Shown here one piece after another: positions 1 through 6,653 of a stretch of DNA of 11,520 nucleotides (position 1 is its first letter; each line of letters opens with the position of its first letter). Source of the stretch: Sulfurospirillum sp. (GTDB taxonomy: Bacteria > Campylobacterota > Campylobacteria > Campylobacterales > QNZT01). Below the pieces are notes generated by a model that was given only the letters and a program-made list of their open reading frames with translations, did not search any database and was not told the origin of the DNA. The DNA is taken from NCBI GenBank assembly GCA_003978405.1, contig QNZU01000005.1, positions 1-11,520 on the forward strand, read 5' to 3'. The position numbers and the translations under genes were made by a program.

Positions 1-2
1 TA

Positions 3-374
3 AAACTTTTGGAACCATATCAAGACTATATAGATAGACTCAGTTTTGATCAATTTCTTCCATTGGGAAGAGGGAAAAATTATGAAGAAAGATATAGTAT
101 TTCAGATGAAGAATATCGTAATGTAATTGAACAATTACAAGAAGAGGTTGCTAAAACTCATTCGTCTTTGCAGATAAATGGAGGATCAGGAAAAAGTAAA
201 TCAGGAAAAGTATCTATGATGGGACCACAAGGAGTTCCATATGTTCCAAGAAATAATGAAAAAATGTATAAAAATCTTTCTATTCGAACACATCCATTAT
301 CTAAATGTGTAGAAAATAAAGAATTAGATATAGCGGGGATGCAGGAACGATATTCAGATAGCTATTATAGTTAA
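3..374 (+). CDS. 3' end of an unrecognised protein (5' truncated by window edge)
   Basis: The reading frame is open to the left edge, so this is probably the C-terminal part of a longer protein. A TTG at 9-11 is the first possible start inside the window, but no ribosome binding site can be seen before it. About 124 residues are visible. They are hydrophilic, with no membrane segment or signal peptide. An acidic helix-like stretch (SISDEEYRNVIEQLQEEV) is followed by a Gly/Ser/Lys-rich flexible patch (GGSGKSKSGK) and a Pro/Gly motif (MMGPQGVPYVPRNNEKMY), ending in a Tyr/Ser-rich tail. I do not recognise the family. The gene converges on the membrane protein at 417-833 and ends just before a shared terminator. 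It lies where the C. jejuni order (recalled) would have thioredoxin genes, so it may belong to a variable segment. That it is coding is fairly likely; its function is unknown. Confidence 0.55.
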   Translation, partial: KLLEPYQDYIDRLSFDQFLPLGRGKNYEERYSISDEEYRNVIEQLQEEVAKTHSSLQINGGSGKSKSGKVSMMGPQGVPYVPRNNEKMYKNLSIRTHPLSKCVENKELDIAGMQERYSDSYYS

Positions 375-380
375 AAAAAA

Positions 381-411
381 CAGAAATTTTATAATAAATA
401 TGAAATTTCTG
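381..411. terminator. Bidirectional intrinsic terminator between convergent genes
   Basis: A perfect 9-bp stem (CAGAAATTT at 381-389 with AAATTTCTG at 403-411) encloses a 13-nt AT-rich loop. On the plus strand it is followed by GG and a T run (413-418, then more T after 420). On the minus strand it is followed by eight T residues (373-380). It therefore works in both directions and serves the plus-strand gene ending at 374 and the minus-strand gene ending at 417. Both stops lie within 10 nt of the hairpin. Confidence 0.8.
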
Positions 412-416
412 GGTTT

Positions 417-833
417 TTATTTTTTACACTGTTGTTTAGCTTTTTTAATAGCGTCTTCATCAATTTTTTGGAGTTCAAAATTAATCTGTCGCATATCTTC
501 AGAAAATCCATAGAAAAATGGTTCGACTACTCGCTTATACGATTCACTTTTTGAGGCATTTTTAACGGCTTCAAGGTTATATTCTGAAGAGTATTTTAGA
601 TTAATATCTAAGGTATCTGATACTTTCAAATTGGTTAAATAGTCTTTTATTTTTTTAGTAGCATTAACACCATTTATCTTTTCATCCAATTCATGTAAAA
701 AAATTACTCCTGCAACGACATATTGAATGATTGAACCAATTATGTTGTCAGTAAAAAATATACCATTTGTTATCAGTAAAAATATACCTAAATAGTGAGT
801 AACTCGCATTCGCATATATAGAGAATTTATCAT
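417..833 (-). CDS. Small membrane protein resembling the N-terminus of a Campylobacterota chemotaxis receptor
   Basis: This is a 138-residue protein with an ATG start preceded by AGGA at 842-845 (8-nt spacing). Residues about 12-30 and 32-47 are hydrophobic and form either a two-helix hairpin or one long membrane unit. They are followed by LHELDEKINGV and a soluble, partly helical tail ending in a Lys-rich stretch. From memory, the pattern IIGSIIQYVVAGVIFLHELDEK resembles the N-terminal membrane segment of some methyl-accepting chemotaxis proteins in Sulfurimonas-like bacteria. The roughly 250-residue signalling hairpin those proteins carry is absent here. It may be a stand-alone short relative, a decayed receptor remnant or an unrelated membrane protein. 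It sits 105 bp downstream of yraN on the same strand, without a convincing terminator between them. It may therefore be read through from the operon or have its own weak promoter. The family assignment is tentative; that it is coding is fairly secure. Confidence 0.6.
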   Translation of the reverse strand: MINSLYMRMRVTHYLGIFLLITNGIFFTDNIIGSIIQYVVAGVIFLHELDEKINGVNATKKIKDYLTNLKVSDTLDINLKYSSEYNLEAVKNASKSESYKRVVEPFFYGFSEDMRQINFELQKIDEDAIKKAKQQCKK

Positions 834-938
834 ACTTTGTATCCTAATGTCTAAATTATTTATTCAAAATGAATATCGGCATACAACAAATATACTTGAA
901 TCTATTTGGAGAAACGGATAAAATTAAGTAAATATTAT

Positions 939-1262
939 TTAGAAGGTTATATTTTCAATCAGATTTATTTCATTATCTTCTACAATTACCGCATCGAAAC
1001 AATACTCCATATCGAGTCTGTTTTTTGATAGGTATATCTGTGCGGTTTTTATGATTTTTTTTAGTTTGGCAGGTGTAATTTGATGGACTGGATCCCATTT
1101 TCCGCTTTTGACTTCTATAAAATGCAAAGTTTCATCTTTTATGGCAATAAGATCAATTTCTCCAAATCTTGAGTAAAAATTTCTATCTATGACTTTAAAA
1201 TCTCTATCTTGCAGAAAAAGCAGAGCTTGATCTTCGCCGATTTTCCCTTTTGCTCTACTCAA
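939..1262 (-). CDS. yraN: YraN family (UPF0102) nuclease-like protein
   Basis: This 107-residue protein belongs to the YraN/UPF0102 family, which has the PD-(D/E)XK nuclease fold related to archaeal Holliday junction resolvases. Its biochemical role is not established. The fold's signature residues are present: Glu10 in the first helix (GEDQALLFL), Glu35 and Asp37 in GEIDLIA, and Glu50/Lys52 in FIEVK. The length is typical of the family. The start is a TTG at 1262, giving a protein beginning SRAKGKIGED, which fits homologues. An AAGG lies 6-7 nt upstream, inside the end of the molybdoenzyme gene, with which it overlaps by 8 bp, so translation is probably coupled. It is the last gene of the nine-gene block. 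In C. jejuni (recalled) yraN follows hom directly, so the upstream molybdoenzyme gene is the unusual neighbour. Confidence 0.9.
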   Translation of the reverse strand: MSRAKGKIGEDQALLFLQDRDFKVIDRNFYSRFGEIDLIAIKDETLHFIEVKSGKWDPVHQITPAKLKKIIKTAQIYLSKNRLDMEYCFDAVIVEDNEINLIENITF

Positions 1263-3321
1263 CCCAGACCTTTAGTGACTTGAATCTTGCTGTTTTGGTA
1301 AGTTCATCTGCTTCATCTCCAAAGAGATAGTTGATATGACTTTTAGCATGGTGAAATGAGATGAATAGTGTTCCTTTTTTGATCTTTTTTGTGATTTTAA
1401 ATTTGATTTTTTTACTGGTACCATAGTGTGATCTTAAGACAACCTCTTTTTTATCTTGAAAAAATTCTCTGTCATCTTCACTCACAAGAAGAGTATCTTC
1501 ATCGTGTCTTTTTAGTAGTTTTGGACTTCTTTTGGTTTGAGCGGCATTATTGTAGTGCTCTAAAACTCTGCCGGTGCTTAGATAAAATTGCCTGTGTTTG
1601 TCATTTAAAATCTCTTTTACCATTCCTCTTTTAAACCACTTTTTATATCTAAAATGCCCCAGTCCATCTTTTGTTCTAAATCCATTTTCGTGAAGCCTTG
1701 GTGTCTCATTTTCAAAAATGGGCCATTGAAGTCCCTCAATTCTTTTTGATTTTAGTTTTTCATAATCAGCACCACTAAAGCGATTTGGTGCTTTTTTTTG
1801 CACCTCTTGCCAAATCTCTTTTGAACTGTTATACTCAATTTTGTTGCTTCCAAGAGCTTTTGAGATTCCTTGTATTACTTCCCAGTCATCCGGTAAATCA
1901 TTTTCAATAAGAGGCTGTGAAAGATGAAGTCTCCTTTCGGCATTGATATAGACTCCACTCTTTTCGTAACCGCTTTTGACACCAAAAATGATATCAGCAT
2001 ATTTTGTTATCTCATTGTCAAAGAGTTCATTTACGATAAGTAGCTCCAGATTTTTTAATGCTTTTTGGATTTTGTTTTGATTTGTATGTATGTGAGCTAT
2101 ATCTTCGCCCATATTAAAAACAGCCTTTATCTCTCCATCTAAGATGGCATTGATGATATCAGGAGTCTTTTTTCCCTCAATTAAAGGTTTTTGATAGTCT
2201 GGATCATAGTAGGGCAAACAACCCATATCACAAGTTCCCTGAACATTGTTTTGTCCTCTAAGAGGCATCAAACCGGCTCCCTTTTTGCCTACATTTCCGC
2301 TCAAAAGTGCCAAATTACAAAAAGATGCGGTTGTGTATGAACCGTCAAGATGCTCAGTCACACCAAGTCCCCAAAAAATAAGACTCTTTTTTGTAGCATA
2401 CTCTCTTGCAATCTCTTTTATGGTACCACTGAGATACTCATACCCTTTGATTTGTAAAAACAGATCCGGATTTGCAAATTCATCGCTTAATATATCTTGT
2501 TTATATTGGTCAAAACCTACAGTTGAAGCCCCGATAAACTCCTCATCATAGAGCTTTTCTTGAATGATGGTATATGCAAGCATATTGGCTACCAAAAGAT
2601 TTGATTCATATGGAATGATGGCATTGTAGTGGGCTTTTTTTGATAGAACTATTTCACGAACATCAAAAAGAGCCAGTTTTGCATCGGAATTTTTAAGATG
2701 AGAGATGATTTTGTTTGCAACAATTGGGTGTGCTTCAGTGGTGTTTGATCCAAATACGATTATAAATTCACTCTCATAAATATCACTGAAAGGATTTGTA
2801 GCCGCTCCCTCTCCTATGACTGATCTCATCCCTTTAAGTGTAGGTGCATGGCAGACTCTGGCACAATTATCGATATGTGGAGAGTTTATCACCTTTCTTG
2901 TGAATTTCTGAAAAATATATGAGCTTTCACAATTTCCTCTTGCTCCACCAATTGAAGCAAATGAAAAATTTCCGTATTTGGATTGGATATCTTTGATTTT
3001 CCAAGCGGCCAACTCATAAGCTTCATCTAAATTTGGATATATAAATCCATCTTTTATCTCATATGAGTATAGTTTTGATTTTAACTTTTTGGGTAGATAA
3101 AACTCATGTTTGTCGATAAAAGATTTACGAACTTTGACTTTGGGCAATCTCTCGTTTGAGCTGACAAAATCAAATCCATATTTTCCTTTGATACAGAGCT
3201 GACCTTCGCTTACCGTGGACTCTTTTTTGCTGCTTATTGATTGAATTTCATTGTTTTTTACATGAGCAGTGATTTCACATCCTACACCACAATAGTTGCA
3301 TAAAGAGTCAATCTGCTTCAT
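1255..3321 (-). CDS. Formate-dehydrogenase-like molybdopterin oxidoreductase (Cys-type, cytoplasmic)
   Basis: This 688-residue enzyme belongs to the DMSO-reductase superfamily and is closest in pattern to FdhF-type formate dehydrogenase (715 residues in E. coli). A [4Fe-4S] site is formed by Cys8, Cys11, Cys15 and Cys43, with the conserved Lys45 of CIKGK. The metal-ligand motif NCARVCHAP gives Cys157 (where FdhF has selenocysteine) next to His158. Arg355 in PLRGQNNVQGTCDMG matches the FdhF active-site arginine. The C-terminal cofactor-binding domain runs from about residue 565 to the end (STGRVLEHYNN, FISFHHAKSHIN). There is no Tat signal, since the Fe-S motif starts at residue 8, so the enzyme should be cytoplasmic. 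No electron-transfer subunit, maturation gene or cofactor gene lies nearby, so its partner is unknown. It starts 2 nt after hom and overlaps yraN. Formate oxidation or CO2 reduction is the best guess; a related reductase activity is possible. Confidence 0.85.
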   Translation of the reverse strand: MKQIDSLCNYCGVGCEITAHVKNNEIQSISSKKESTVSEGQLCIKGKYGFDFVSSNERLPKVKVRKSFIDKHEFYLPKKLKSKLYSYEIKDGFIYPNLDEAYELAAWKIKDIQSKYGNFSFASIGGARGNCESSYIFQKFTRKVINSPHIDNCARVCHAPTLKGMRSVIGEGAATNPFSDIYESEFIIVFGSNTTEAHPIVANKIISHLKNSDAKLALFDVREIVLSKKAHYNAIIPYESNLLVANMLAYTIIQEKLYDEEFIGASTVGFDQYKQDILSDEFANPDLFLQIKGYEYLSGTIKEIAREYATKKSLIFWGLGVTEHLDGSYTTASFCNLALLSGNVGKKGAGLMPLRGQNNVQGTCDMGCLPYYDPDYQKPLIEGKKTPDIINAILDGEIKAVFNMGEDIAHIHTNQNKIQKALKNLELLIVNELFDNEITKYADIIFGVKSGYEKSGVYINAERRLHLSQPLIENDLPDDWEVIQGISKALGSNKIEYNSSKEIWQEVQKKAPNRFSGADYEKLKSKRIEGLQWPIFENETPRLHENGFRTKDGLGHFRYKKWFKRGMVKEILNDKHRQFYLSTGRVLEHYNNAAQTKRSPKLLKRHDEDTLLVSEDDREFFQDKKEVVLRSHYGTSKKIKFKITKKIKKGTLFISFHHAKSHINYLFGDEADELTKTARFKSLKVWVE

Positions 3322-3323
3322 AG

Positions 3324-4592
3324 TTATCTCACGATTCTAACCATTGCAACACTTTTTTTGATGATATCGAGTGATTCTATCTCTTTTATCGCATTTTGGA
3401 TATCTTTTTCATTTGAGAGGTGAGTTGCACAAAGAAGTGTAGCAACTTTCTCTTTTGAAGCTGATCGTTGCAAAAAGGTATCTATTGAGATGGAGTTTTC
3501 ACCCAAAATTGTTGCAATCTTTGCCAAAACTCCCGGTTTGTCCTGAACACTCATTCTTAAATAGTACTCACTGTTGATATCTTCGGCAGGAGATAGAGTG
3601 AGTTTTTCGCTGTTAAATGGCTTTTTAAATCCAAGCATCGGTGAGCTTTGACCGGCACGAACTATCTCTATGATATCTGATATTACCGCACTTGCCGTTG
3701 CATCTCCACCGGCTCCAGGACCATAATACAAGGTCTCTCCCACCTTGTCTCCAATCACACTGATACCGTTCATAACCCCATCTATTTTTGCTATCATTTG
3801 TGATTTTTTTATCATAGCTGGATGCACTCTCAAAGAGATATTGTTGCCATCTTTTTTGGCGATTGCCAAAAGTTTGATAGCATATCCAAACTCCTTTGCA
3901 AAAGCTATATCTTCTTTGTTTATCTGTTCAATTCCCTCTATAAGTATATCTTCTGGTTTTGCATCTATTCCATAGGCTATGGAAGAGAGTATCAAAAGTT
4001 TGTGTGCTGCATCAAAACCGCCTACATCAAAAGTGGGATCTGCTTCAGCATACCCAAGCTCTTGAGCCTCTTTTAAGATCGTATCATAATCGACATCTTC
4101 ATCAATCATCTTGGTGAGCATATAGTTGCAGGTGCCGTTCATAATACCTTTGATCTCTGTTATTTGGTTTGCAGAGAGTCCTACCTTTAGGGCATTGATG
4201 ATAGGTATTCCACCGGCAACACTCGCTTCATAGCCGATTGGTATATCACCTGCGATCTCTTGCAGATCATATCGATGATAAGCCAAGAGTGCTTTGTTAG
4301 CCGTAACGACCGCCTTTTTGTTTGCAAGAGCTTTTTTGACTACCTCATATGGTTTTTCTACTCCTCCCATAAGCTCCACTACTATATCGATATCTGGATC
4401 ATCAAGCACATCATCGATATTGTCAGTTAGTGGAATATTGACATCTCTTTTTTTGCTTAGATTGGAAACCACTCCCTTGACAACCTTGATCTCTTTTCCT
4501 GCTCTGGCTGTAATTAGATCAAAGTTATCTTCTAATATATTTGCTACACTGGCTCCTACAGTACCAACACCGATAATTCCAACTTTTATCAT
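3324..4592 (-). CDS. hom: Homoserine dehydrogenase with C-terminal ACT domain
   Basis: It catalyses NAD(P)H-dependent reduction of aspartate semialdehyde to homoserine, the branch point to threonine and methionine, in the cytoplasm. The 422-residue length fits the monofunctional enzyme. The N-terminal Rossmann fold shows GVGTVG at residues 8-13. The catalytic domain carries GIMNGTCNYML and ELGYAEADPTFDVGGFDA, the family signature region, and then YYGPGAGGDATASAV. From about residue 342 an ACT domain (YYLRMSVQDKPGVLAKIATI) suggests feedback control by an amino acid, typically threonine. Its ATG overlaps the stop of the aminotransferase gene in an ATGA arrangement, so the two are translationally coupled. 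Its stop lies 2 nt before the molybdoenzyme start. Pairing with an aminotransferase gene agrees with aspartate-family metabolism. No defects are visible. Confidence 0.97.
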   Translation of the reverse strand: MIKVGIIGVGTVGASVANILEDNFDLITARAGKEIKVVKGVVSNLSKKRDVNIPLTDNIDDVLDDPDIDIVVELMGGVEKPYEVVKKALANKKAVVTANKALLAYHRYDLQEIAGDIPIGYEASVAGGIPIINALKVGLSANQITEIKGIMNGTCNYMLTKMIDEDVDYDTILKEAQELGYAEADPTFDVGGFDAAHKLLILSSIAYGIDAKPEDILIEGIEQINKEDIAFAKEFGYAIKLLAIAKKDGNNISLRVHPAMIKKSQMIAKIDGVMNGISVIGDKVGETLYYGPGAGGDATASAVISDIIEIVRAGQSSPMLGFKKPFNSEKLTLSPAEDINSEYYLRMSVQDKPGVLAKIATILGENSISIDTFLQRSASKEKVATLLCATHLSNEKDIQNAIKEIESLDIIKKSVAMVRIVR

Positions 4593-5812
4593 TTATTTGC
4601 CTCATCCTTTAGCTCATTGAGATATTTTTTGATATTTTTTGCTGCTTGTCTGATTCTCTTTTCATTTTCTATCAAAGCTATTCTTACATACCCTTCACCA
4701 CCGTTTCCAAAACCAATCCCTGGACTTACGGCAACTTCAGCTTTGGTAAGAAGATCTTTGGTAAATTCAAGACTTCCTAAATGTTTTGCTTCTGGAGGGA
4801 GTTTTGCCCAAACAAACATTGTTGATTGGGGTTTGTCTATTTTCCATCCTGCATTTGCAAAGCTCTGTATGAGAACATCTCTTCTTTTGTGATATTTGTC
4901 TATGATTTCATCAAGACAATCTTGAGGTCCGTTTAGTGCTACTGTTGCAGCTACTTGGATAGGGGTGTACATACCGTAATCAAACCACGATTTTATCTTT
5001 TGCAATGCACCAATTAGTTTTGGATTTCCTACAAAAAAACCTACTCTCCATCCTGCCATATTGTAGCTTTTTGAGAGTGTATAGCTCTCAACCGCTACAT
5101 CTTTGGCTCCTGGAGTTGAAAGGATTGAGGGGGTTTTGTATCCGTCAAATGTGATATCAGCATATGCAATATCACTGATGATATAAAACCTCTCTTTTTT
5201 TGCAAGAGCTACAAGTCTGTCATAAAAGCTCTGATCGACTGTAACAGTTGTAGGATTGTGAGGAAAATTGACAACAACAAATTTTGGCTTTGGCATCGAC
5301 TCTTTGATTGCTCTATCCAAATCATCAAAAAACTTCTCAGTATCAAGTTCATACTTCTCATTCCATGAAAATGGCATTTTTACTACATTTCCACCGGCTA
5401 TGATAATCGCATGAGTGTGAATAGGATATGCAGGATCAGGAACAATTGCCACATCTCCTGGATTTGTGATGGCTTGAATGAGGTGAACATAACCCTCTTT
5501 GCTTCCCATTGTCGCTACTGCTTCGCTCTCTGGGTCAAGATGGACATTGTATTTTCGTTTGTACCAGTCACAAATCGCTACTCTTAGCTTATAGATACCT
5601 TTACTTGCCGAATAGCCTGAAGTCTTGCTCTTTTGGGCACTCTCTACAAGTTTTTCAACGATATGTTTTGGGGTGTCACCATCTGGATTTCCCATCGAAA
5701 AATCGATAATATCTCTTCCGGCTCTTCTCTCTCTAAGCTTAATTTCATTGATCTGGGCAAATACATAATTTGGCAATCTGTCTATGGTATTAAATTTTAT
5801 TTCATCAAACAT
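4589..5812 (-). CDS. alaC: AlaC-like class I/II PLP-dependent aminotransferase
   Basis: This 407-residue fold-type I aminotransferase is strikingly similar over its full length to E. coli AlaC (YfdZ) as I recall it: FSMGNPDG, GSKEG, PxPxYPIH, FPHNPT, SDIAYADI, LSKSYNMAGWR and SPGIGFG are all present. Lys248 in TLSKSYNM should carry PLP, Asp214 should hold the pyridine nitrogen, and Asn186 and the Arg in EGYVRIALIEN should contact the cofactor and substrate. AlaC makes alanine from pyruvate and glutamate. Homologues in Campylobacterota are variously annotated as aspartate or LL-diaminopimelate aminotransferase, and the real substrate cannot be decided here. Its position directly before hom favours a role in aspartate-family synthesis. 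The ATG start has a good AGGA ribosome site a few bases upstream, in the 25-nt gap after the exported-protein gene. The family is certain, the substrate is not. Confidence 0.9.
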   Translation of the reverse strand: MFDEIKFNTIDRLPNYVFAQINEIKLRERRAGRDIIDFSMGNPDGDTPKHIVEKLVESAQKSKTSGYSASKGIYKLRVAICDWYKRKYNVHLDPESEAVATMGSKEGYVHLIQAITNPGDVAIVPDPAYPIHTHAIIIAGGNVVKMPFSWNEKYELDTEKFFDDLDRAIKESMPKPKFVVVNFPHNPTTVTVDQSFYDRLVALAKKERFYIISDIAYADITFDGYKTPSILSTPGAKDVAVESYTLSKSYNMAGWRVGFFVGNPKLIGALQKIKSWFDYGMYTPIQVAATVALNGPQDCLDEIIDKYHKRRDVLIQSFANAGWKIDKPQSTMFVWAKLPPEAKHLGSLEFTKDLLTKAEVAVSPGIGFGNGGEGYVRIALIENEKRIRQAAKNIKKYLNELKDEANK

Positions 5813-5837
5813 TCTTTTTCCTAAATATATGGTGGTG

Positions 5838-6653
5838 CTATTTTAAGAGGGTGATTTTCAACCCTCGCTTGATATTTTGAAGAGTATATAGATCTGATAT
5901 CTTCAAATATCTGGCATCTTTTGGAATCTTCAGTGATATATTATAACTTTTTCTCACTTTTGTATAGTTGTCTAAAATGTTAAGATCTTGATCATAAAAG
6001 ACAATGTATGGGTGCCAACTGTTTCCTACCAGACTTGATATTCTTACTATATTTGCAGCCCTAATGTCTATCCAGTAAGGATGTAGAGGTTTTGTTAGCT
6101 TAGTCTCTTGGTTTGTCTCTAATTTTAGGGCATTGATTTTTGCCTCTGTTATATCTATATCGTAGCGATATTGCTCTTTTGAGATTTTTTTGATTTTTGT
6201 AATAGTCGCTTCTCTTTTTTCAAAAGCTCTGGCTATCAAAGAGGGATCTATCATATTTTTTGATTTTAGTGTTATTTGCCATAAAAATCCGCTGTTATCA
6301 CGAATCGCTTTTGATGTCATAGCATTTGTATAACCCGCAGTTGATAGTACCTCTTTGACAATCTTTATAAAAAGCAGACTATTTTTCTGTTTTGTCGCAA
6401 AGGATATTTTTATATTTGAGATTTTTTTGAGTTTTGTATCAAGTAGATGGTTTTTCTCTAAGGTTTTGGTGATTTTTACAAAATCCAAATGGTTATCTTT
6501 GATAAACTTAGATCTATCTTTAAAGAGGAGTTTTATCATACCTCTGTTTCTTTGATAGTCTGATTTTCCAAGCAGTGACACAAGAGCAGTATCAAACTGG
6601 CTTGCCCATAGAGTTGGTACTACCAAGATAAGAAGAATTAGTTTTTTTACCAA
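5838..6653 (-). CDS. Exported (periplasmic) protein of unknown function, Cj0151c-like by position
   Basis: This 271-residue protein has a clear signal peptide: MVKK, a hydrophobic core LILLILVVPTL and a likely cleavage after WA-S (about residue 17). The mature part begins with helical, basic sequence. Its last 85 residues (from LHPYWIDIRAANIVRISS) look like alternating beta strands and may form a small beta domain. There are no cysteines suggesting metal or haem binding, no catalytic motif I recognise, and no glycosylation sequon. Translation starts at a TTG (6653) with AAAGGTG just upstream, and overlaps the end of the RodZ-like gene by 7 bp, so the two are coupled. In C. jejuni (recalled) the same pair, Cj0151c and Cj0152c, is adjacent, suggesting the two envelope proteins work together. 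Function is unknown. Confidence 0.8.
   Translation of the reverse strand: MVKKLILLILVVPTLWASQFDTALVSLLGKSDYQRNRGMIKLLFKDRSKFIKDNHLDFVKITKTLEKNHLLDTKLKKISNIKISFATKQKNSLLFIKIVKEVLSTAGYTNAMTSKAIRDNSGFLWQITLKSKNMIDPSLIARAFEKREATITKIKKISKEQYRYDIDITEAKINALKLETNQETKLTKPLHPYWIDIRAANIVRISSLVGNSWHPYIVFYDQDLNILDNYTKVRKSYNISLKIPKDARYLKISDLYTLQNIKRGLKITLLK

Noticed and set aside
1787..1804. GGTGC-T8-GCACC inverted repeat as a terminator.
   Set aside because: It lies inside the molybdoenzyme coding frame, has only a 5-bp stem and no T tract follows on either strand.
2246..2551. Plus-strand open frame of 101 codons.
   Set aside because: It is antisense to the conserved active-site region of the formate-dehydrogenase-like enzyme, with no ribosome site.
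2822..2880. Selenocysteine in the formate-dehydrogenase-like enzyme.
   Set aside because: The metal-ligand codon on the minus strand is TGC (Cys157), not TGA, so no recoding is needed.
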